In this document: positions 1-8,142 of the stretch, piece by piece
How positions within the stretch are numbered: position 1 is the first letter of the stretch
Layout: every line of letters begins with the position of its first letter
Assembly (NCBI GenBank): GCA_035559535.1
Contig: DATMBG010000017.1
Coordinates: 62,001 to 126,000, forward strand
Source: Candidatus Limnocylindrales bacterium
GTDB taxonomy: Bacteria > Moduliflexota > Moduliflexia > Moduliflexales > JAUQPW01
Direction of reading: 5' to 3'
DNA length: 64,000 nt
Program-made: the position numbers and the translations under genes
Notes under the pieces: generated by a model
Database searches by the model: none
Seen by the model: the letters and a program-made list of their open reading frames with translations, nothing else
Told to the model about the DNA's origin: nothing

Positions 1-504
<504 letters not shown>

Positions 505-649
505 GGGATGGAGGATGCTTCTGCAGAGACAGGCGTTCCAACCACTTTCCAACAAAGGGAGAAATATAAAGAGCTTTATCGTCCTGGGATGTTACGGTTT
601 ATTTTCTTAGAAGAACATCCGTTATTTACTCAGGTGGATAGAATTTATC

Positions 650-1213
650 ATGAAACGTTGTCCATGGGCTAAAACAGAATGGTATATAGCTTATCATGAT
701 AAAGAGTGGGGTGTACCGGTGCATGATGACAGGATCTTATTTGAGTTTCTAATTTTAGAAGGTATGCAGGCTGGATTGAGTTGGGAAACTATCTTAAAAA
801 AACGTGATACCTATGGTATGGCTTTTGACCGTTTCGATCCACGTATCATAGCCGGGTACGATATCCATAAAGTCAACGAACTTCTTGCCAATCCGGGTAT
901 TGTTCGTAATCGGCTCAAGATCATGGCTGCCATTCAAAATGCTAAAGCATTCCTTGCCGTGCAGAGGGAGTTTAACAGCTTTGACGCCTATATTTGGCGA
1001 TTTGTAAACGGAAAGCCCAAACAGAATAGCTGGAAAACGCTCCAGGAGATTCCGGCCCGAACACCCGAATCTGAGGCATTAAGCAAAGATTTAATACGTC
1101 GTGGCTTCAAATTTGTCGGTTCAACCATCTGCTACGCTTTTATGCAAGCTGTGGGAATGGTCAATGATCACCTGGTAGATTGCTTTCGGTATACGGAAAT
1201 AGCGAGACTTTAA
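650..1213 (+). CDS. tag: DNA-3-methyladenine glycosylase I
   Basis: Removes 3-methyladenine from alkylated DNA in base excision repair. At 187 residues it has the normal length for Tag. The structural zinc ligands are all visible: Cys4 and His16 at the N-terminus (RCPW, AYHDKEWG) and His174 and Cys178 at the C-terminus (NDHLVDCF). The segment FEFLILEGMQAGLSWETIL contains the conserved acidic base-recognition residue (Glu37) and the Gln-Ala-Gly-Leu-Ser-Trp motif. The ATG at 650 is the only start that keeps Cys4. No strong Shine-Dalgarno sequence is seen. It is probably monocistronic, as the next gene lies about 100 bp downstream with its own strong ribosome site. Confidence 0.95.
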   Translation: MKRCPWAKTEWYIAYHDKEWGVPVHDDRILFEFLILEGMQAGLSWETILKKRDTYGMAFDRFDPRIIAGYDIHKVNELLANPGIVRNRLKIMAAIQNAKAFLAVQREFNSFDAYIWRFVNGKPKQNSWKTLQEIPARTPESEALSKDLIRRGFKFVGSTICYAFMQAVGMVNDHLVDCFRYTEIARL

Positions 1214-1315
1214 ATCCGGACAAATCTCAAATCGAGAAGACAGATACAGATTAACCTATATGATTTTTAAAATTCCTTTTAATTCCCTTTTAGTTATGGG
1301 ATCAGGAGGAGGCCT

Positions 1316-2143
1316 ATGATACTTGTAGATACCCATGCCCATATCTATTCTGAAGATACGACGCAGTATCCTCAAATTCCAGAACCCTATTTACCACCCC
1401 CCGGTCGAGGAACCCTTGAAGATTTAAGGAACGAGATGCGTACGAGTGGGGTGGATCGGGTGGTGGTTGTGCAAACCTTCACCGCTTATGGCCATGACAA
1501 TCGTTTGATTCTTGACACTGTACGGGATAACCGGTCCTGGATGACAGGGGTTGTGAACGTTGATCCCTTCGATGTTCACTCCCTGGATATTTTGGAACAG
1601 GCCCTTTCTGTGGGAGTACGGGGTAATAGGGTATCCCAGGGATGGCCCACAGACGGTTCGGTACTTGCCGGGCATCGCCGATTATGGGAAGCGGCCAGGC
1701 GATTGAAGATGGTGGTGTGTGCTTTACTTAATCCACCGAATCTTCGATCTCTGGCCAGTCTACTCAATGAATTCCCGGATGTACCGGTTGTGCTGGATCA
1801 TTGTGCAAACCTGAAAGCTTCTGACCACCCGCAGTCGGAATATCTACAAAAGGTTCTGGATTTAGCCCGATTCGAAAATTTGTATGCGAAGTTATCATTT
1901 GTCGTTATGGGATCGGAACAAGAGTTTCCTTGCCGGGATATGTTCGAGATGACACGACAGATCATCGATGCCTATACGCCGGAGCGGTGTATGTGGGGGA
2001 GTGATTTTCCAACTTCACTCTGGATTCCTAAGGTTACTTATCAACAGCACCTTGAAATCTTTCAAATTCATTTGGGATTATCTGAATCAGAAAAAGCTGC
2101 CATTTTGGGAGAGACGGCTTTGAAATTATGGTTTAAGGATTGA
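1316..2143 (+). CDS. amidohydrolase-2 family TIM-barrel metal hydrolase
   Basis: A 275-residue protein of the PF04909 type, related to 2-pyrone-4,6-dicarboxylate lactonase and similar hydrolases or decarboxylases. Metal-site residues visible are the N-terminal DTHAH motif (His7, His9), His162 in VVLDHCAN and Asp230 in MWGSDFP. It has no signal peptide, so it is cytoplasmic. The start is supported by a strong AGGAGG at about 1305-1310, six bases before the ATG. The substrate cannot be read from the sequence. There is no obvious partner gene, as the next gene begins about 300 bp away. Aromatic or lactone catabolism is only a guess. Confidence 0.85.
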   Translation: MILVDTHAHIYSEDTTQYPQIPEPYLPPPGRGTLEDLRNEMRTSGVDRVVVVQTFTAYGHDNRLILDTVRDNRSWMTGVVNVDPFDVHSLDILEQALSVGVRGNRVSQGWPTDGSVLAGHRRLWEAARRLKMVVCALLNPPNLRSLASLLNEFPDVPVVLDHCANLKASDHPQSEYLQKVLDLARFENLYAKLSFVVMGSEQEFPCRDMFEMTRQIIDAYTPERCMWGSDFPTSLWIPKVTYQQHLEIFQIHLGLSESEKAAILGETALKLWFKD

Positions 2144-2451
2144 TTTTTGCCTTGAAAATCTTCTCTCGGTCTTTGTAAATCAAACTTTGCTTTATCTGGC
2201 ATAGAAAAAAGCTTAAGCTATCGCCCCTGCCGGATAGAAATTATCTATTGGCCCCTGTTGAGATCCTTCTATTAATTTAGATTAAACAGGAACCCTCAGA
2301 GAAATCATTATTAAATCCTTTAAGATTTTCCGTTTGTCCTTTCCACGGATCATTTTGCCTTTGAGGGAAAGGATCTCTCCTAAAGGGTTGATAACCTGGG
2401 GAGAATGGGAAAAGGCACAGGGTATCCTTTCCCTTACAAGCCTTGGATTTT
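2144..2451. other. intergenic region without recognised gene
   Basis: About 300 bp between the amidohydrolase and the acyl-CoA dehydrogenase. I see no credible reading frame, RNA fold or promoter that I would defend. Confidence 0.5.
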
Positions 2452-3609
2452 ATGTATGCCTTAAATGAGCATCAAACGCGAATTGTAGAAAAAGCTAAAA
2501 AGCTTGGGCAAGAGGTGTTAGACAAATATGCCCGGGAAGTAGATGAAAAAGGGCGTTTTCCCAAAGAAAGTATTAAAGCCTTACAGGAAGCAGGTTTCAT
2601 GGGACTTATTGTACCGACTTCTTATGGGGGGTGGGGAGAAGGTCCAAAAACCTTTGCGGCGGTGGTAGATATTCTGGCTCAATATTGTGGTTCCACCGCC
2701 ATGGTTTATCTTATGCACATTTGTGGTACGGCGGCCATTCAAGCTTATCCACCTGTCCAGGGAGATCAAATTTTAAGGGACATTGTGGCCGGTCGCCATT
2801 TGACGACCCTGGCCTTTAGCGAAAAAGGGTCTCGGAGTCATTTCTGGGTCCCGGTCAGTCAGGCCCGTCAGAATGGGTCGACTCATATTGTTAGTTGTGA
2901 GAAGTCCTGGGTAACCAGTGCTTCCCAAGCCGATAGTTATATCCTATCTACCAAAGCTCCCGACGCTAAAGGGCCCATGGAATGGAATATGTACTTTGTA
3001 CCTACGACCACTCCCGGCATTAAGGTAGAAGGTCCCTGGGATGGGTTGGGATTGAGGGGTAATGATAGCGCACCGGTGACCCTTCAAAACACTTCTATTC
3101 CGGTCGATCAAAGGGTTTGTGAACCGGGTACGGGTTTTAATGCTGCTTTTCAACATGTACTTCCCTGGTTCCAGATTGGAAATGCAGCCATTTCGGTAGG
3201 CCTTGCAGAAGCAGCCCTTCAATCCAGTATCCAGCACGCAATACAAACTCGATTTCAACACCTGGAAACCAACCTGGCCAGCCTTCCCAACATACGAGCC
3301 AATCTGGCTAAAATGCGAATGGAAGTGGATGCCTGTCGGGCTCTTGTAGATAAGGTGGCGGAGAAAATGGAAAAACCGGATGCAACAACCCTTCTGGGAG
3401 TTTTGGAATGTAAGGCGGCCTGTAATGAAATGGCCTTACGGGTCACCGAATTGGCCATGCGGACCTGTGGGGGTGCGGCCTTCAGCAAGCATCTCACAGT
3501 AGAGAGAAATTTTCGGGATAGTCGGGCCGGAGCCGTCATGGCGCCTACCTCCGATATTCTTTATGATTTTATAGGAAAAGCCCTGGTTGGTATGGATCTA
3601 TTTGCATAG
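2452..3609 (+). CDS. atypical acyl-CoA dehydrogenase family flavoprotein
   Basis: About 385 residues with the three-part acyl-CoA dehydrogenase fold: N-terminal helices, central beta domain (AFSEKGSRSHFW, EKSWVTSASQADSYI) and C-terminal helices. The usual C-terminal YEGTSEIQ motif that carries the catalytic glutamate in short-chain members is replaced by MAPTSDILYDFIGKAL. The central GAGSDAA-type loop reads EKGSRSHF. It is therefore a divergent member and may be a monooxygenase-like or other FAD enzyme rather than a beta-oxidation enzyme. A TTG at 2443 in frame is also possible, but the ATG at 2452 fits family N-termini better. It is followed 38 bp later by a PhnD/SsuA-like gene, which suggests co-transcription and a shared substrate. 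Confidence 0.85.
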   Translation: MYALNEHQTRIVEKAKKLGQEVLDKYAREVDEKGRFPKESIKALQEAGFMGLIVPTSYGGWGEGPKTFAAVVDILAQYCGSTAMVYLMHICGTAAIQAYPPVQGDQILRDIVAGRHLTTLAFSEKGSRSHFWVPVSQARQNGSTHIVSCEKSWVTSASQADSYILSTKAPDAKGPMEWNMYFVPTTTPGIKVEGPWDGLGLRGNDSAPVTLQNTSIPVDQRVCEPGTGFNAAFQHVLPWFQIGNAAISVGLAEAALQSSIQHAIQTRFQHLETNLASLPNIRANLAKMRMEVDACRALVDKVAEKMEKPDATTLLGVLECKAACNEMALRVTELAMRTCGGAAFSKHLTVERNFRDSRAGAVMAPTSDILYDFIGKALVGMDLFA

Positions 3610-3647
3610 GCTGAGGTTGGAGATTTAGAGATCGAAGAAGTCTCTCA

Positions 3648-4499
3648 ATGCTCAAGCCTCCAGCTTCTCTTCCCTTTATGAGTCGTCAGAAATCTATTAT
3701 AGTAGGCGCAGTGGCCTACGACCCCAAAGTTGTAACCATCTGGGAGATTATAAAAAAATACTTCGGAGACTCCGGAGTTCCCCTAGACTATGTTTTGTAC
3801 AGTAACTATGAGAGTCTGGTGGAAGCCCTCGTCCAGCGACATATCCATATTGCCTGGAATTCTCCCTTAGCCTGGGTTCGAACCCAAATGTTAACCAAAG
3901 GTGCCTGTAAAGCCCTGGCCATGAGGGATACGGATCAAAACTTAACCTCCAAAATTTATACACGGATAGATACAGGTATTCAGACCCTGGCAGATCTAAA
4001 AGGTAAAACCCTGGCCCTTGGAGCCATAGATTCCCCTCAGGCTTCTATCCTTCCCCTCCATTATCTCAGCAAGCAGGGCATAGATATTCAAAAGGATATT
4101 AAGATCCTCCGCTTTAACTGGATGGTCGGTAAACATGGAGACCATATCGGAGGTGAAGAGGAAGCTCTGAAGGCCGTACAACGGGGAGAAGCCGATGCAG
4201 GGGCCATGCTCGATCTTAACTGGATTCGATTTGCCAATGAGGGAAAGTTGGATACCACCCGGCTTAAGATCCTTGCCTCTACAGAGCCCTTTGATCATTG
4301 CAATTTCACCGCTTTAGAAGACTTTGATCCAGAACTCGAAAAACAATGGACAGAGACCCTTTTCAAAATGGATTATAACAACCCGGAACATCGATACATG
4401 ATGGATCTGGAAGGTCTTAAAGAATGGAGACCTGCCCGAACTCACCTTTACAAAAATCTGACCGAAGCAGTTCGGGAACAGAAACTTTATGAAGATTAA
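3648..4499 (+). CDS. PhnD/SsuA/transferrin-type substrate-binding-fold protein without signal peptide
   Basis: 283 residues with the two-lobed periplasmic-binding fold of the PhnD/SsuA kind. Recognisable pieces are YSNYESLVEALVQRHIHIAWNSP near the N-terminus, TLADLKGKTLALGAIDSPQA in the middle, and RGEADAGAMLDLNW. There is no hydrophobic signal sequence: the N-terminus MLKPPASLPFMSRQ is short and the first beta strand (SIIVGAVAY) follows at once. An internal ATG at 3678 is an equally good start and would shorten the N-terminus further. The protein is probably cytoplasmic and may be an enzyme or sensor rather than a transporter component. No ABC permease or ATPase is adjacent. Co-direction with the preceding flavoprotein suggests a two-gene unit. 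Confidence 0.7.
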   Translation: MLKPPASLPFMSRQKSIIVGAVAYDPKVVTIWEIIKKYFGDSGVPLDYVLYSNYESLVEALVQRHIHIAWNSPLAWVRTQMLTKGACKALAMRDTDQNLTSKIYTRIDTGIQTLADLKGKTLALGAIDSPQASILPLHYLSKQGIDIQKDIKILRFNWMVGKHGDHIGGEEEALKAVQRGEADAGAMLDLNWIRFANEGKLDTTRLKILASTEPFDHCNFTALEDFDPELEKQWTETLFKMDYNNPEHRYMMDLEGLKEWRPARTHLYKNLTEAVREQKLYED

Positions 4500-4533
4500 C
4501 GCTTAATCCATAAAAAAAGGAGGAATGAAAAGA

Positions 4534-5667
4534 ATGAAACAATTAACTGGACTGTTTATTTATTATTTATCTGTAATTATGGTACCCCTCGTTTCCTTCC
4601 TGGTAATAACCGGTTCAAAAGCAGAGGCGAGTAACTCCACATCTGATTTAAAGCCTAAGCAGGCCTCCTTTGCCATCAAAAATGAATTTGTAATTCAGGT
4701 TCCCCCAGAAGCAAAGGTTGTGCGGGCCTGGTTTACCGTTCCTCAGGAGGATGCCTACTCAGAAATCAAAGATTTCCTTGTAGAATCGGATTATCCCGTT
4801 CAATATCATAAGGATTCCCAGGGTAACAAAGTAGGTTATTTAGAGGTTCAAGCCCCTCAGCAGAAGGAAATTGTTATTCGGGAGCGGTTTAGCTTAACCC
4901 GTACCGAAATTAGGAACAATCTTCAACCCACCGCTACCCGTCCGCTCAACGAGAAAGAGCATGTAGAACTGGCCGAATACCTTAAACCCGCTACCCATAT
5001 TATTATTAATGATCAAATAAAAGCACTTGCCAGGCAAATCGCAGGAGATGAAGAAAATCCTGTTATCATAGCCCGCAAGCTCTATGACTGGACCATCGAG
5101 AATATCGACTATTGGGTCAAAGACCCTGATAACCTTAAGGCTTCTGCCTTTGGTGATACCGAGTATTGTCTGACGACCAAAACCGGAAATTGCACGGATT
5201 TTCACTCGCTATATGCCTCCCTGGGACGATCCCTGGGTATTCCCGTCCAGTTGGTTTACGGTTCTTTACTTAAGCCCACCCTTAACGGGGTTGAAGTCGA
5301 TGGAAGCTATCACTGTTGGGTTGAATTTTACGCACCTAATTTGGGTTGGATTCCCCTCGATGCTGCTATTGCCGATATTTATGCCGGGGATATCAAACTC
5401 ACAGAAAAAAATGCGAAATTGGTGGAATTGACTACGGCTATCGGCTACCATGGCCCAGACCCCAACATAGTGAATTATTATTTTGGAAACCTGGACGAAC
5501 GGCGTGTGGTATGGTCCAAGGGTCGTGATCTTATTATGTCTCCGCCACAGGACGGTGGTCCGGTCAATGCCCTCTCTAAAATTTATGTGGAAGTGGATGG
5601 TAAAGAATACAAAGATTGGACTCGCCTTTTTACTTATCAGGAATTAAATAAAAATAGTCAAAATTAA
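4534..5667 (+). CDS. exported transglutaminase-like (cysteine peptidase fold) protein
   Basis: About 377 residues with an N-terminal hydrophobic signal segment (LFIYYLSVIMVPLVSFLVIT) and a transglutaminase core domain. Catalytic residues visible, numbered from the ATG at 4525, are Cys223 in KTGNCTDFHSLY, His263 in SYHCWVEFYA and Asp279 in GWIPLDAA. The domain is known for peptidase or amide-forming activity at the cell envelope. The Shine-Dalgarno AAAGGAGG at 4516-4523 is only one base from the ATG at 4525 but ten bases from the ATG at 4534, so the latter start is preferred. The region after residue 290 is a C-terminal tail with no motif I recognise. Confidence 0.85.
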   Translation: MKQLTGLFIYYLSVIMVPLVSFLVITGSKAEASNSTSDLKPKQASFAIKNEFVIQVPPEAKVVRAWFTVPQEDAYSEIKDFLVESDYPVQYHKDSQGNKVGYLEVQAPQQKEIVIRERFSLTRTEIRNNLQPTATRPLNEKEHVELAEYLKPATHIIINDQIKALARQIAGDEENPVIIARKLYDWTIENIDYWVKDPDNLKASAFGDTEYCLTTKTGNCTDFHSLYASLGRSLGIPVQLVYGSLLKPTLNGVEVDGSYHCWVEFYAPNLGWIPLDAAIADIYAGDIKLTEKNAKLVELTTAIGYHGPDPNIVNYYFGNLDERRVVWSKGRDLIMSPPQDGGPVNALSKIYVEVDGKEYKDWTRLFTYQELNKNSQN

Positions 5668-5802
5668 GGAGTCTTCCATCTTGACCTTTAACCCATCCAG
5701 ACTTAAGATTCTTTATCCTGGAAGCAGGTTTGGAACCTGCCCCCGGTTTATAAAACGCAAAGGAATATCATATCCTTTCCCCCCCCCCTCCCTCTCCCCT
5801 CA

Positions 5803-5871
5803 CCCCCAGTTCCCCCTCTCCGTAGGGGCGGGAGGCCTCCCGCCCCTACACAGGAGAGGGGGAACTGGGGG
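5803..5871. repeat. 69-nt composite perfect hairpin
   Basis: Outer arms of 19 bp (5803-5821 and 5853-5871, exact reverse complements, of the CCCCCAGTTCC type) enclose a perfect 28-nt palindrome at 5822-5849 with arms GTAGGGGCGGGAGG. Only three bases (5850-5852) are unpaired. It lies in the spacer before tpx. The inner palindrome is one of three family members in the window (also 19047-19074 and 30988-31015). Confidence 0.9.
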
Positions 5872-5916
5872 GGCCGGGGGGATGGAGGTGAGGGGGTATC
5901 AGCAAAGGAGGTAACA

Positions 5917-6417
5917 ATGGCTTCAGTTACTTTTAAAGGCAATCCGGTTACACTGGTTGGCAATGAAGTAAAAGTCGGTCAAACGGCTCCGGATTTTAAA
6001 GTCCAGAAAGCAGATCTGAGTGATTATACATTGAATAGCTCTTCCGGTAAAACCCGGATCATCGCATCGGTTCCCTCATTGGACACACCGGTCTGTGATA
6101 TGGAAACTAAGCGGTTCAATGAAGAAGCGGCCAAAATACCTAATGTAGAAATCGTATGTGTGAGTATGGATTTGCCCTTCGCTCAAAAACGCTGGTGTGG
6201 TGCAACGAATGTCGATAAAGTTATTACCGTCAGTGATCATCGGGAAGCCTCCTTTGGTAAGAATTATGGGGTCTTAATCAGTGGAGGGCCACTGGATCGT
6301 TTGCTGGCACGGGCTGTTTTTGTAATCGGCCCCGATAACAAGGTTAAGTATGTGGAGTACGTAAAGGATATCACCGAACAGCCTAATTATGAAGCAGTTC
6401 TGGCAGCAGCCAGGTAA
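5917..6417 (+). CDS. tpx: thiol peroxidase
   Basis: 166 residues, the normal size for Tpx, an atypical 2-Cys peroxiredoxin that reduces hydrogen peroxide and alkyl hydroperoxides with thioredoxin. The peroxidatic Cys60 sits in PSLDTPVCDMETKRF, and the resolving Cys94 in FAQKRWCGA, which is the spacing known for this family. The protein starts with the conserved VTFKGNPVTLVG segment. The start is fixed by AAAGGAGG at about 5904-5911 before the ATG at 5917. It is flanked on both sides by strong palindromes (5803-5871 and 6487-6526), so it is probably an independent transcription unit. It is cytoplasmic, although some homologues are periplasmic; no signal peptide is present here. Confidence 0.95.
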   Translation: MASVTFKGNPVTLVGNEVKVGQTAPDFKVQKADLSDYTLNSSSGKTRIIASVPSLDTPVCDMETKRFNEEAAKIPNVEIVCVSMDLPFAQKRWCGATNVDKVITVSDHREASFGKNYGVLISGGPLDRLLARAVFVIGPDNKVKYVEYVKDITEQPNYEAVLAAAR

Positions 6418-6486
6418 TCTCCCTGCTAAATTCAGTTCACACCCACATCTTCCCTTAATACCGTATAGGTATATACAGAAAATACC

Positions 6487-6526
6487 TGTTCTCTAGAAGC
6501 AAAGTGCAAGAAGCTTCTAGAGAACA
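6487..6526. repeat. 14-bp perfect inverted repeat downstream of tpx
   Basis: TGTTCTCTAGAAGC at 6487-6500 and its exact reverse complement at 6513-6526, separated by 12 bases. It begins 70 bp after the tpx stop. There is no following T-run, so it is not a classic terminator. The rest of the 6418-6721 gap shows nothing else I recognise. Confidence 0.85.
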
Positions 6527-6721
6527 TATCGATGGTAACTAAAATTCTTGATTCCTCTGGAAGGATGGTTCTTGAATCCTTTAATCCGACCCCTGCCAGG
6601 ATTATCGGTTGGGATAAAACGGTCCATCTTTCTGGAATTGTTAGATTTGTATAGAATTCCCTATTGTTTTCTTGGAGGTTTGCATTTATTTTGAACTATT
6701 CCCCTTTAAGGAAGGTCAGGC

Positions 6722-8002
6722 ATGATGAATTCAAAGGTAAAAGAATCCAGGATTCCGGATATAATTTGTGAAGCCGGAGGTTTGGATATGGAAAGTGGGC
6801 TTTCGGTTTTGCTGAGGCGGTATTTAGATGCCATGAATCCCGGAGAGATTTTGGTTATACGGTCCCAGAATCCGATGGTGGAGCACGAAATAGGTCCCTG
6901 GTGTCGCTGGACGGGGCACAGTCTGTGTGAAAGCCAGAAAATTGGATCGTATAACGAGTATTGGATTCAAAGAGGAACGGCCACCACCTTAAACGTAACC
7001 GAAAAGCCTGACTGGGATCTTCATCCGAGGCGACAGAAAAATGGAAGTATCTCCATGGAAGACTGGGGAGTGGGTCGATTGGCCTTTGTACCCGAAGAAG
7101 CCCCCCAAACCGTTGGATTTGCTCCACGAGGAGCCGTTCGAGAGGAAGGTTTTCCAGGATATGGGTTTCGGATCAACAGAAAGGAAGAGGTCTGGAGTGA
7201 AGAGATTGCTGCGTTATACGAGCATGCAGCTCAAAATCAATGGAGTGCCGTAAAGGATATTCCCTGGGGAGATCTCAAACCGCTTCCAGAACTTTTAGAG
7301 CGGGCTGTCTGTCAGTTGATGACCTTTCTGGTCGAAAATGAGTATTCGGCCCTCTACGTTCCCGGCAAGTTTATATCCCGGATTAATCCCCAATTCACCG
7401 AGGTGGTATTATTCTTAGGCACCCAACTGGCTGATGAAGCCCGTCATATTGAGGTTTTTACTAAACGTGCTCTGGCTAATGGAGGGGGATTACAATATTC
7501 GGCGACTTCTACTCAAATGTCTCTCAAAACCCTCTATGATCAGGAGGATTTCACCACGGCTTCTTTTCTTTTAAGCGTATTAGGAGAAGGTACCTTTTTA
7601 GATCTTCTCTGGTTTATTGAGACCTATGCACCTGACCCGGTGACAGCCGAGATCCTGAGACGAGCCCGCCAGGATGAAAGCCGTCATGTCCGTTTTGGAA
7701 TCACCCACCTGAAATTTTATCTCCAGCGAGATGCCACCCATTCTCAAAAGCTCTTACAAGCAGTGCAGGATCGGGCCGATTATATGAGATCCGTATCCGG
7801 TGTTAATCCCCTCGTACAGGATGCGTTGGTATTCCTGGCCGGAGGTGGAGAGAGTCCTGAGCAAATTCGAGCAGGTATGAAATATGTCCACCGGCTTTAT
7901 CAACGTATGCACAAAAACCGAATCCACAGACTTCAATCTATCGGATTACCCCTTGATCAGGCTGAGAAGATATCTTTGCTTCATACTCCCAACTTTATGT
8001 AA
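6722..8002 (+). CDS. fusion of TusA-like domain (without the active Cys) and ferritin-like diiron domain
   Basis: 426 residues. The first 85 or so resemble a TusA/SirA sulfur-carrier fold: MNPGEILVIRSQNP, then IGPWCRWTGHSL. The CPxP cysteine motif is absent, its place being taken by GLDMESG. From about residue 185 there is a ferritin-like/R2-like helical bundle with a full carboxylate-bridged diiron set: Glu205 or Glu207 in VENEYSAL, the DEARH motif at 238-242, Glu289 in GEGTF and the DESRH motif at 318-322. Such sites activate oxygen for hydroxylation, desaturation or similar chemistry. The substrate is unknown. The protein is cytoplasmic, with no signal peptide. It stands alone between palindromic spacers. 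Confidence 0.75.
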   Translation: MMNSKVKESRIPDIICEAGGLDMESGLSVLLRRYLDAMNPGEILVIRSQNPMVEHEIGPWCRWTGHSLCESQKIGSYNEYWIQRGTATTLNVTEKPDWDLHPRRQKNGSISMEDWGVGRLAFVPEEAPQTVGFAPRGAVREEGFPGYGFRINRKEEVWSEEIAALYEHAAQNQWSAVKDIPWGDLKPLPELLERAVCQLMTFLVENEYSALYVPGKFISRINPQFTEVVLFLGTQLADEARHIEVFTKRALANGGGLQYSATSTQMSLKTLYDQEDFTTASFLLSVLGEGTFLDLLWFIETYAPDPVTAEILRRARQDESRHVRFGITHLKFYLQRDATHSQKLLQAVQDRADYMRSVSGVNPLVQDALVFLAGGGESPEQIRAGMKYVHRLYQRMHKNRIHRLQSIGLPLDQAEKISLLHTPNFM

Positions 8003-8016
8003 TGAAAGAATTTGGA

Positions 8017-8131
8017 CCCTCACCCCTAACCCCTCTCCCAAGGCTTTGGGAGAGGGGGGACCAAGAGAAGAAATTTTAACATCTTATTCTCTCCTCTCCC
8101 ACGCCATGGAAGAGGGACTGGGAGTGAGGAC
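8017..8131. repeat. palindromic C/G-rich spacer repeat
   Basis: Contains an 11-bp stem CCCTCTCCCAA (8031-8041) with its complement at 8046-8056, then a second related, imperfect pair ending near 8131. Similar text (CCCCTAACCCCTCTCCC and its complement) recurs at about 19486-19525, so this is a dispersed intergenic repeat. Confidence 0.7.
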
Positions 8132-8142
8132 AAGCAATTACC

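Noticed and set aside
3874-3885. GGGTTCGAACCC, a tRNA T-arm-like sequence
   Set aside because: Lies in frame inside the PhnD-like gene; no acceptor, D or anticodon arms around it.
5681-5914. 77-codon plus-strand frame before tpx
   Set aside because: Translated entirely from the palindromic repeat and C/G runs; the complementary strand gives a similar low-complexity product.
6307-6325. TGGCACGGGCTG in tpx as a sigma-54 promoter
   Set aside because: No TTGC at the right distance and it lies inside coding sequence.
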